From Candidatus Neomicrothrix sp. UBA672 (lineage in GTDB: Bacteria; Actinomycetota; Acidimicrobiia; Acidimicrobiales; MedAcidi-G1), in contig DBNM01000055.1 in NCBI GenBank assembly GCA_002299135.1, positions 1 to 7,730 on the forward strand: DNA of 7,730 nt, read 5' to 3'. The position numbers were made by a program, and so were the translations under genes. The notes beneath the pieces were generated by a model. It saw only the letters and a list, made by a program, of their open reading frames with translations. It made no database searches and had not been told where the DNA came from. Numbering within the stretch: the first letter of the stretch is position 1; each line of letters starts with the position of its first letter. Shown piece after piece: positions 1 to 5,547 of this stretch.

Positions 1-403
1 GGAATTCCTCATCACGAAACCCCTCGATAACTCGAGTTCCTGCAATCTTCGCTATTTGAGAATGCATCGCATAAGTAGGTTCGAAAACCAGAGCTGATCG
101 CCCATTCCCTCCATACGCTAAGCAGATTGACTGTATTATTTCGTTAGATCCGTTAGCAACAAAAACTTCGCTCTCCTTTAAAAGTTCTTTAGCGGCAATA
201 GACGCGCATAATTCACTCGCTGAACGACTCGGGTAACGGTTTAAATCTAATTTTTCAATCTCAGATTCAAGCTCTTGAATGAAAGTGTCAGGAGGAGGGA
301 ATGGAGCTTCATTTGTGTTGAGTCTTACTGGAACATCAAGTTGTGGCGAATGGTACCCTTCAAGCACATAAAGATCTTCACGTGGTGAAGGAATTTTACT
401 CAT
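1..403 (-). CDS. hisC: Histidinol-phosphate aminotransferase HisC, N-terminal part (cut by window edge)
   Basis: PLP-dependent enzyme of cytoplasmic histidine synthesis that transfers an amino group from glutamate to imidazole-acetol phosphate, giving histidinol phosphate. The first 134 residues are visible and continue past base 1. Family signatures seen are RLNTNE near residues 27-32, RYPS near 56, VANGSNE near 83-89 (cofactor phosphate region) and FEPTYAMH near 107-114. The PLP lysine lies beyond the edge. The start is the ATG at 401-403, preceded by a strong Shine-Dalgarno sequence (GAGAGGA, 411-417) inside the end of hisD. The two genes overlap by 8 bp (ATGAGTAA), so translation is probably coupled. 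The order hisD then hisC is the usual actinobacterial his operon order; hisB would be expected next, outside the window. A different class-II aminotransferase is possible from sequence alone, but the hisD context makes HisC very likely. Confidence 0.93.
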   Translation of the reverse strand, partial: MSKIPSPREDLYVLEGYHSPQLDVPVRLNTNEAPFPPPDTFIQELESEIEKLDLNRYPSRSASELCASIAAKELLKESEVFVANGSNEIIQSICLAYGGNGRSALVFEPTYAMHSQIAKIAGTRVIEGFRDEEF

Positions 404-1688
404 TTTCTATTCCTCTCAAACGGATCGAATCTGCATGACTTTCAAGTCCTTCAGCTTTAGCGAAATTAACAATGTGTGGACCCATTCGCTTTAATGCAGT
501 TTCAGAACTTGTAACAATGTGAGTATCCCGCATGAAATCTGTTACGGTCAGGGCCCCCGAAAACCTTGCACTCCCAGCGGTCGGCAATACATGGCTTGGT
601 CCTGCTAAATAATCTCCCAAAGAAGCTGGAGACCAATTGCCACAGAAAATTGCTCCAGCATTTGATACTTTCTTAGCCACCTCTTCAGGGTTGTTTGTCA
701 TAATTTGTAAGTGCTCCGGAGCGACTGCGTCTATTATTTCCACTGCTGAATCAAAATCTTCAACGAGTGCACAATAGCCTCCAGTCTCTAAAGTTGCCTT
801 GATGTTTTCACCTCGTGAAGAATGCGCTACTAAAATCTCCAATTCATTTATCACTTCAGAAGCAAAGTTCTCATCTGTGGTTACCAACCAAGATTTACCT
901 CCCGGACCATGTTCAGCTTGCACTGCAAGATCAACTGCGACAAATTTTGGAGGTGCAGTTGAATCGGCAAGCACCATTATCTCTGATGGTCCAGCGAATG
1001 AAGCTGGGATTCCAACCTTCCCGGCGACTTCCTGCTTAGCTAAAGAAACATAAACGTTTCCAGGGCCAACTATCACGTCAACAGGTTTTACAGATTCTGT
1101 ACCATAGGCAAGTGCGGCAATCGCTTGTGCCCCTCCGATTGGATGCACATCATCTACTTTCGCAACAAAAGCAGCAGCCAGAGTCTCAATTGAGATTCCC
1201 TTTTCACTTGCAGGGGGGATAGTTACTGCGATTCTTTTCACCCCAGCTACTTTGGCAACCAATGCCGTCATTAATAAAGTCGAAGGATATGAGGCTAAGC
1301 CACCAGGTACATAACACCCGGCACTAGCAACAGGCTTTTGAAAGGTTTCAACAGTTAATCCGTTGTCTTGGATAACTCTATGTTCACCTAATTGAGCTTT
1401 CTGGTACCGCACAATCGCTTCTGCTGAAACATCGAGAGCGTCTTTAAATTCTTTAGAAACTGAATCGTACGCTTTCTCTATCGTCTTTTCATCTACTCTT
1501 AAATCTTCGATTGAAAAGCCGTCAAACTTTCTGGTCAGATCACGTAACGCCTCGTCACCTGAGTTTCTTACTTGATTAATTATGTCTCTTACAGATTCAA
1601 TCGGTAGCTCAGCGATCTCAGTTGAGGAGGGTATTAAAGCATTCTTGTCCCCACTTTTTCCCCTGAAATCGATTTGTTTGAGCATCAC
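396..1688 (-). CDS. hisD: Histidinol dehydrogenase HisD
   Basis: Zinc- and NAD-dependent enzyme that oxidises L-histidinol to L-histidine in two steps, the end of histidine synthesis in the cytoplasm. The 430-residue length matches the family (about 430-440). All known functional residues can be placed: zinc ligands Q257 and H260 in VQAEHGPGG, D359 in GDYLAGPSHVLPT, and H418 in the C-terminal ESHADSIRLR; the catalytic pair E325-H326 sits in APEHLQI. The glycine-rich CYVPGG motif is at 125-130 and VGPGNVYV at 207-214. The start is either GTG at 1686-1688 or the adjacent ATG at 1683-1685. A GAGGT ribosome site at 1697-1701 lies 8 nt before the GTG and 11 nt before the ATG, so GTG is slightly favoured. 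It is the first his gene on this strand here; the promoter should lie in the roughly 80-bp gap before the small plus-strand gene, though I see no clean -35/-10 pair. Confidence 0.97.
   Translation of the reverse strand: MMLKQIDFRGKSGDKNALIPSSTEIAELPIESVRDIINQVRNSGDEALRDLTRKFDGFSIEDLRVDEKTIEKAYDSVSKEFKDALDVSAEAIVRYQKAQLGEHRVIQDNGLTVETFQKPVASAGCYVPGGLASYPSTLLMTALVAKVAGVKRIAVTIPPASEKGISIETLAAAFVAKVDDVHPIGGAQAIAALAYGTESVKPVDVIVGPGNVYVSLAKQEVAGKVGIPASFAGPSEIMVLADSTAPPKFVAVDLAVQAEHGPGGKSWLVTTDENFASEVINELEILVAHSSRGENIKATLETGGYCALVEDFDSAVEIIDAVAPEHLQIMTNNPEEVAKKVSNAGAIFCGNWSPASLGDYLAGPSHVLPTAGSARFSGALTVTDFMRDTHIVTSSETALKRMGPHIVNFAKAEGLESHADSIRLRGIENE
411..417 (-). promoter_or_regulatory. Shine-Dalgarno site of hisC inside hisD
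   Basis: Read on the minus strand this is GAGAGGA, 7 nt before the hisC ATG at 401-403. It lies within the last codons of hisD. It fixes the hisC start and supports reinitiation or coupled translation across the 8-bp overlap. Confidence 0.7.
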
Positions 1689-1696
1689 ATAACGCT

Positions 1697-1701
1697 ACCT
1701 C
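1697..1701 (-). promoter_or_regulatory. Shine-Dalgarno site of hisD
   Basis: Read on the minus strand this is GAGGT, 8 nt before a GTG (1686-1688) and 11 nt before an ATG (1683-1685). The two codons are adjacent and in frame, so the exact start differs by only one residue. Confidence 0.5.
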
Positions 1702-1768
1702 GTAGGCGGGTGTGAAATGTAACGATTTATCTTGTTGTAAATTTTTCTTAAGTGAACCAAACTTGTGT

Positions 1769-1963
1769 ATGCAGATAATTTCTAAGGCTGAGCTTTCCTC
1801 ACTGAAAACTCAACTTGAATCTTTAGTGGCCGCTCTAATCGAAATAAATGACAAATCATCTTCTGAAAATGAGATAGATGCAAGCAATAGAAATCTACTC
1901 GAGACTGAACGTCACCTTCGCGGGGCTCTGAGAGAATTAGAGCATCTATCAAAAAGCCTATAA
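1769..1963 (+). CDS. Small helical (probably coiled-coil) protein, function unknown
   Basis: A 64-residue reading frame starting at ATG 1769 and ending with TAA. It is rich in Leu, Glu, Ser and Lys, has no Cys, and shows leucines at heptad-like intervals (around residues 9-19 and again 43-64), so it is probably two amphipathic helices or a short coiled coil. The middle (about residues 27-38) is polar and acidic and may form a linker. No family is recognised. It is transcribed divergently from hisD, with its stop just before the hairpin cluster. An upstream in-frame GTG at 1712 would add 19 residues, but that piece is Cys- and Phe-rich, unlike the rest, and lies in the likely hisD promoter region, so I chose the ATG. 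No good ribosome site precedes either start. The amino-acid pattern looks like a real protein, but evidence is moderate. Confidence 0.5.
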   Translation: MQIISKAELSSLKTQLESLVAALIEINDKSSSENEIDASNRNLLETERHLRGALRELEHLSKSL

Positions 1964-1993
1964 AAAGCTCAGCGCCCCTTAAGGGCGCTGAGC
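1962..1993 (-). terminator. Rho-independent terminator, probably of nth
   Basis: A perfect 11-bp GC-rich stem (GCTCAGCGCCC at 1967-1977 with GGGCGCTGAGC at 1983-1993) and a 5-nt loop. Read on the minus strand the stem is followed directly by TTTTT (1962-1966), the intrinsic-terminator layout. On the plus strand it is preceded by As and followed by AAGCGAGG, so it should not terminate the small plus-strand gene well. It lies about 100 nt downstream of the nth stop, with two further hairpins between. Confidence 0.75.
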
Positions 1994-1995
1994 AA

Positions 1996-2026
1996 GCGAG
2001 GCGGGTGGCGGGAACCCGATTCTCGC
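1996..2026. repeat. GC-rich hairpin 2 (inverted repeat)
   Basis: Outer arms GCGAG (1996-2000) and CTCGC (2022-2026) enclose inner arms CGGGT (2002-2006) and ACCCG (2014-2018), giving a 10-bp stem with a small asymmetric internal loop (one base opposite three) and a 7-nt apical loop. It lies between nth and its likely terminator. No T-tract follows on either strand. It shares its inner stem with the next hairpin. Confidence 0.55.
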
Positions 2027-2030
2027 CAAA

Positions 2031-2048
2031 CCGGGTTGCGGTACCCGG
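2031..2048. repeat. GC-rich hairpin 3 (inverted repeat)
   Basis: Arms CCGGGT (2031-2036) and ACCCGG (2043-2048) form a 6-bp stem with a 6-nt loop, about 50 nt after the nth stop in the direction of nth transcription. Its core, CGGGT-x-GCGG-x-ACCCG, is an imperfect copy of the core of hairpin 2, offset by 30 bp. The flanking region towards nth (2049-2095) is strongly AT-rich. Confidence 0.55.
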
Positions 2049-2095
2049 ATAATTAAAATTACACGTATCAAAAATCTTTTACCAAGTTGAACTTT

Positions 2096-2737
2096 TCAAA
2101 TTTGTGAACTTAAACAAAAATCACTTAACGCACACTCTTCACAAACAGGTTTTCGACTCGCGCACACTCTCCTACCGTGCAAAATCAACCGCAAACTAAA
2201 TAAACCTCTCTCATCTGCAGGAACCATAGGATTTAGTTCCATTTCCACTTTTACTGGATCAGTCTCTTCAGTAATCCCAATACGTCTCGATAGACGTCCT
2301 ACATGCGTATCCACTGGTAAACCAGGTAGATCTAAAGCAACACTCCTAACAACATTTGCTGTTTTTCTACCTACGCCGGGTAATGCGGTCAACTCTTCCA
2401 TTGATGATGGAACCACACCGTCATGCTTATCCACTAAAGATTGAGCCATGCCCAAAAGACTTTTGGTCTTGTTAATATAAAATCCAGTTGATCTAACAAT
2501 CTCCTGAACGCTCATTTCATTGGCCACAGCCAAACTCTCAGCATCAGGATATTCCTCAAAAAGTTTTGGGGTAACCATATTCACTCTTTTGTCTGTGCAT
2601 TGAGCTGACAAGATTGTAGCCGCGAGTAATTCAAACGGATTTTTATGATCTAATTCGCATTTAGCATCAGGATATTCCAAACCTAATCTCCTGTGAGATT
2701 CTTGCGCTCTGCCCTTCGGTGATCTTGGTCTCCCCAT
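2096..2737 (-). CDS. nth: Endonuclease III (DNA glycosylase/AP lyase) Nth
   Basis: Base-excision repair enzyme that removes oxidised pyrimidines such as thymine glycol and cuts the abasic site by beta-elimination. With the ATG at 2735-2737 it has 213 residues, close to the 211 of E. coli Nth. The helix-hairpin-helix LPGVGRKTANVV (residues 119-130) carries the catalytic lysine K125; VDTHV holds the catalytic aspartate D143. Four C-terminal cysteines, C192, C199, C202 and C208, have the C-X6-C-X2-C-X5-C spacing of the 4Fe-4S cluster. ILSAQCTD (residues 42-49) is another family signature. The frame stays open upstream to 2923, but that 62-residue stretch is low-complexity, unlike Nth, and overlaps mshD, so it is not taken as coding. 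No clear ribosome site precedes the ATG, so a leaderless or weak start is possible. Divergent from mshD, with 46 bp between the starts. Confidence 0.96.
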   Translation of the reverse strand: MGRPRSPKGRAQESHRRLGLEYPDAKCELDHKNPFELLAATILSAQCTDKRVNMVTPKLFEEYPDAESLAVANEMSVQEIVRSTGFYINKTKSLLGMAQSLVDKHDGVVPSSMEELTALPGVGRKTANVVRSVALDLPGLPVDTHVGRLSRRIGITEETDPVKVEMELNPMVPADERGLFSLRLILHGRRVCASRKPVCEECALSDFCLSSQI

Positions 2738-2783
2738 ACTCAAACCGTATCGTCTTTCATTCTCTCCAGTAGCATTCTGACTA

Positions 2784-3563
2784 ATGGAACAACTACTTGT
2801 TTCCGACGGAACTGACAATGCCACTTTGACAAAAAAGAACGTCTGGGACACAGAAAAAGAAAATAACACTTGGCTTCTTGAACTTAAGATCCTTGAAAAT
2901 AACGAAGAACGATCCCGTCGCATGCTAGAAGCTGCTGCTCACACTGTTTCTCTTTCTGGAGGCGGCACTATCGAATACTGGATAGAAAATGTAAATGACG
3001 AAGATGATAACCTTCCGGTTTCTGCAGGATATTCACCTTTTCGGGATCTAAAAATACTATCTAGAAGCATTCCGGCAATTCCAGCTGAAATAGAGACACG
3101 AGAATTTATCCCAAGTGACTATAAGGAAATAATCCAAATAAATAATGCTGCTTTTTACTGGCACCCCGAGCAAGGCGGAATGACCGAAATCAGCTTAAAG
3201 GAAACACAATCCGAAACATGGTACACGAATGACGATTTTAGAATACTCGAAGTCGATGGTGAGCTAAAAGGCTTCTGCTGGATGAAAGTTCATGGATCTT
3301 CATGCACTTGTTGCGATAAGTCAAAATTGTTGAAAGGGGAAATATTTGTAATCGCAGTTGATCCCTCTTTCCAAGGCCAAGGACTCGGCCGTCAATTAGC
3401 TCTAGCAGGATTGGAATGGATGTCTAAGAAAAAAATTCGAGAAGTTTTCCTATACGTTGAATCCGATAATCATCCCGCACTAAAAACTTATAATTCTCTC
3501 GGTTTTGAACATCTTTCAACCAACCGTTGCTTTCAACGAGTGATACGTCAAGACAACTCATGA
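2784..3563 (+). CDS. mshD: Mycothiol synthase MshD (double GNAT acetyltransferase), short N-terminal domain
   Basis: Last step of mycothiol synthesis: acetylation of the cysteine amino group of Cys-GlcN-Ins with acetyl-CoA in the cytoplasm. The C-terminal GNAT domain (about 103-255) is clearly MshD-like: NNAAFYWHPEQGG (120-132), a W and aromatic segment, FCWMKVH (164-170), GEIFVIAVDP (185-194) with E186 matching the glutamate that contacts substrate in the M. tuberculosis enzyme, the CoA loop QGQGLGRQ (197-204), and LYVESDN (223-229). The N-terminal GNAT half (about 1-100) is shortened and degenerate: 259 residues in total against about 300-315 usual, and no R-x-x-G-x-G CoA loop. An in-frame TGA at 2778 rules out a longer N-terminus in this frame. 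A loop at 174-177 has Cys-Thr-Cys-Cys. No ribosome site is evident. The family call is strong; the exact start is less certain. Confidence 0.88.
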   Translation: MEQLLVSDGTDNATLTKKNVWDTEKENNTWLLELKILENNEERSRRMLEAAAHTVSLSGGGTIEYWIENVNDEDDNLPVSAGYSPFRDLKILSRSIPAIPAEIETREFIPSDYKEIIQINNAAFYWHPEQGGMTEISLKETQSETWYTNDDFRILEVDGELKGFCWMKVHGSSCTCCDKSKLLKGEIFVIAVDPSFQGQGLGRQLALAGLEWMSKKKIREVFLYVESDNHPALKTYNSLGFEHLSTNRCFQRVIRQDNS

Positions 3564-3607
3564 AACGAATAACTTGTACATGCCATCTAAACAAAATGTC
3601 TATAAAT

Positions 3608-3612
3608 AAGGA
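3608..3612 (+). promoter_or_regulatory. Shine-Dalgarno site supporting a TTG start
   Basis: AAGGA lies 6 nt before the TTG at 3619-3621. This placement is the main reason to accept the unusual TTG as the start of the small membrane protein. Confidence 0.5.
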
Positions 3613-3618
3613 TCAAAA

Positions 3619-3951
3619 TTGCAAACTAGACGCTGGGTAAACAGGTACCAAACTCAAACTCTTGTTCTCGGGAACGTATTGCTCTATATGGAGGGTGTTT
3701 TCAACATTGCTAGGGGAACATTTTTCGCTCTAATAGGAGCCGGAATGCTCTTAGCCGGATATGGGATAGCAAACGACAAAAAAGTTGCTTGGAAGCTTGG
3801 AGTAGGTACATCGTTTCTTTCTATATTGATGCGGCTAACCGCTCAAAACATTGGTTTTAACGTAATATTTTCACTTGTCTTTCCAATCGCTCTTCTAACA
3901 CTCCTCATTCACCCACAGAGCCGTGAGTACCAAAAAATTTGGTTCAATTAG
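3619..3951 (+). CDS. Small integral membrane protein, function unknown, coupled to menG
   Basis: A 110-residue protein with a basic N-terminus (QTRRWVNRYQ) and hydrophobic stretches at about 15-30, 32-51, 58-72 and 78-97, suggesting three or four membrane segments, then a polar tail (HPQSREYQKIW). The positive N-terminus suggests a cytoplasmic N-end. No enzyme motif or family is recognised. The start is a TTG with AAGGA 6 nt upstream. It follows mshD after 55 bp, and its TAG is directly followed by the menG ATG with no spacing (TAGATG), so menG translation is probably coupled to it and the two are likely co-transcribed. That placement suggests a role near the membrane quinone pool, but this is only guilt by association. 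It could equally be a general hypothetical carried in the operon. Confidence 0.75.
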   Translation: MQTRRWVNRYQTQTLVLGNVLLYMEGVFNIARGTFFALIGAGMLLAGYGIANDKKVAWKLGVGTSFLSILMRLTAQNIGFNVIFSLVFPIALLTLLIHPQSREYQKIWFN

Positions 3952-4659
3952 ATGAAACAACCACGAAAGAAACCACCTCTTCCAACTTTTTCTGAAAAGG
4001 AACTAACTGTAAGAAAAATGTTTGATCGAATCGCGCCACGTTATGACTTCCTAAATCGACTCATGACCTTTGGTTTGGATACAAGGTGGAGGAAGAAAAC
4101 TGTCAAACACATGCATGCTCATCCAGGAGGAAAAGTTCTTGATGTCGCCTGTGGTACTGGTGATCTGTGCGACTCTTTGCATAAAGCTGGAATGAAAGCC
4201 GTTGGAATGGATTTCTCACGCGGAATGTTGAAATCTTTTAATTCAAATGCCCCGTTGATTAATGGTGATGCTCTGAAGATACCCATACACGATTCTTCGG
4301 TAGACGGAGTTACGTGTGGATTTGCGCTTAGAAACTTTCTTGACATAAACCCATTCCTGAATGAAGTTGCACGAATATTAAAACCTGGCTCACGAGTAGC
4401 AATTCTTGAAGTCGATGAACCGGAGAACCGTTACATAAAAACAGTTCATTCTTTTTATTTCAACAAAATAGTGCCACTTATCGGAGGACTATTCTCAGAT
4501 AAGGCGGCCTACAGCTACCTTCCAAGTTCAGTCATATACCTCCCGGAAAAAAATGAGATCATCAAAATGATTGAGCAGTCCGGACTCAGTAACGTAAAAA
4601 AATTCCGACTTACTGGTGGAATAGTTCAGCTTCTCGTTGCAGAAAAACCAAAAAATTAA
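3952..4659 (+). CDS. menG: Demethylmenaquinone methyltransferase MenG (UbiE family)
   Basis: SAM-dependent C-methyltransferase that converts demethylmenaquinone to menaquinone, the last step of the pathway, acting at the membrane face. Its 235 residues match the family. UbiE signature 1 appears as YDFLNRLMTFGLDTRWRKK (31-49). SAM motif I is VLDVACGTGDL (62-72), with acidic D87 at the end of the next strand (GMDFSRGML). GDALKIP (105-111) and ALRNF (125-129) follow, then the second signature, RILKPGSRVAILEVDEPEN (141-159), and the C-terminal GGIVQLLVAEKP. Ubiquinone is not expected in actinobacteria and menA lies next door, so MenG is preferred to UbiE as the name. No ribosome site is seen; the ATG abuts the stop of the preceding membrane protein gene. 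Its stop overlaps the convergent menA stop by 4 bp. Confidence 0.95.
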   Translation: MKQPRKKPPLPTFSEKELTVRKMFDRIAPRYDFLNRLMTFGLDTRWRKKTVKHMHAHPGGKVLDVACGTGDLCDSLHKAGMKAVGMDFSRGMLKSFNSNAPLINGDALKIPIHDSSVDGVTCGFALRNFLDINPFLNEVARILKPGSRVAILEVDEPENRYIKTVHSFYFNKIVPLIGGLFSDKAAYSYLPSSVIYLPEKNEIIKMIEQSGLSNVKKFRLTGGIVQLLVAEKPKN

Positions 4660-5522
4660 GAAGAGATCAAAAGGCCTGCTGTCAATAAAATTCCAAAGGA
4701 AATTTGTAAAGCCCCCACTACCCTCAAGGCACTGTTCCAGCCTTTAATGTCATGTGCCTCATAAACGATCTTGATACTCCTGTAGAGAAGTGGAATAGCA
4801 ATTAAAACTAGCAGTACCCAAATATGCCACAAACAAACCAATAAACTTAAAAGAAGACTTAAAATAACCATCACTCCAAACAACTTTCGACTCGCTCTTT
4901 CGCCCATCAGAACGGAAAGAGTCCGTTTTTGAACTTTTTTGTCATTTTCGTGATCGCGTAAATTATTTACAGTCAAAAGGGCACAAGAAAGTAGCCCAGT
5001 AACACAACTCAAAAGAAAAGGTTCAATTGCAAGTCTTTCCAACTGAACAAAGAAACTTCCATTAGTTGCAATTAGTCCAAAAAAAATAAATACCGACACT
5101 TCCCCCAGCCCTCTATAGCCATAGGGTTTCGATCCACCTGTGTAAAACCAAGCACCTAAAATACAAATAAGACCAACTGGAATAAGCCAAAGCGTTGTAA
5201 TCGTCGACAAATAAACACCCGATAAAGCTGCAATCAGAAACATTATCAACGCTGCTTTCAACACTTGAGAAGCTGGAGCTAGTCCCCCACCAACCAACCG
5301 AGTCGGTCCTGTACGTGCAAGCCCATCATTACCTCTTACTCCATCGGAATAATCATTCGCATAATTGACACCCATCTGTAAAGCAAGTGCGACAATTAAA
5401 CACAAGATTGCAGGAAAAGGAGAGAATCCTTCTTCAAATGAAGCAGCCGTTCCAAGTGCAACTGGCACTATCGCTGCAGGTAAAGTCTTTGGACGTGCGC
5501 CCAAAATCCATTTATTGGGCAT
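4656..5522 (-). CDS. menA: 1,4-dihydroxy-2-naphthoate polyprenyltransferase MenA
   Basis: Membrane prenyltransferase of the UbiA superfamily that attaches the isoprenoid tail to 1,4-dihydroxy-2-naphthoate, giving demethylmenaquinone, the substrate of MenG. 288 residues with about eight or nine hydrophobic helices. It begins with WILGARPKTLPAAIVPV (5-21), characteristic of MenA. The first Asp-rich motif is NYANDYSDG (53-61) and the second NNLRDHENDKKVQKRTL (186-202, D190 and D194), which bind diphosphate through magnesium. TRLVGGG (74-80) and YTGGSKPYGYRGLGE (127-141) are further family motifs. The ATG at 5520-5522 is the first possible start, since an in-frame TAG lies 9 nt upstream (5529-5531). 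It follows the thiolase stop by 25 bp, so it is probably the last gene of that operon. No strong ribosome site precedes it. Confidence 0.95.
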   Translation of the reverse strand: MPNKWILGARPKTLPAAIVPVALGTAASFEEGFSPFPAILCLIVALALQMGVNYANDYSDGVRGNDGLARTGPTRLVGGGLAPASQVLKAALIMFLIAALSGVYLSTITTLWLIPVGLICILGAWFYTGGSKPYGYRGLGEVSVFIFFGLIATNGSFFVQLERLAIEPFLLSCVTGLLSCALLTVNNLRDHENDKKVQKRTLSVLMGERASRKLFGVMVILSLLLSLLVCLWHIWVLLVLIAIPLLYRSIKIVYEAHDIKGWNSALRVVGALQISFGILLTAGLLISS

Positions 5523-5547
5523 TCTGTTCTATTGACTCTCTAATTTC

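Noticed and set aside
799..1053. Plus-strand reading frames of 74-84 codons inside hisD
   Set aside because: Shadows of hisD, whose catalytic residues and full length are clear on the minus strand.
1712..1768. GTG start adding 19 residues to the small plus-strand gene
   Set aside because: The extra piece is Cys- and Phe-rich, differs in composition from the rest, has no ribosome site and lies in the likely hisD promoter region.
1967..1993. Terminator for the small plus-strand gene
   Set aside because: No T-tract follows on the plus strand; the Ts lie on the minus-strand side.
1996..2048. Minus-strand similarity to a tRNA or tmRNA 3' end (GGGTTCCCGCC)
   Set aside because: No T-loop consensus (TTCRANY), no acceptor stem or CCA, and no cloverleaf fits; the bases are better explained by two hairpins.
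2738..2923. N-terminal extension of nth by 62 residues
   Set aside because: Ser/Phe-rich, unlike any Nth N-terminus, and antisense to mshD. The ATG at 2735-2737 gives the usual family length.
3601..3606. TATAAA as a -10 box before the small membrane protein
   Set aside because: No -35 box at a normal distance, and transcription from it would start after the ribosome site at 3608-3612.
4119..4346. Minus-strand frame inside menG
   Set aside because: Antisense shadow of a clear methyltransferase gene with no family features of its own.
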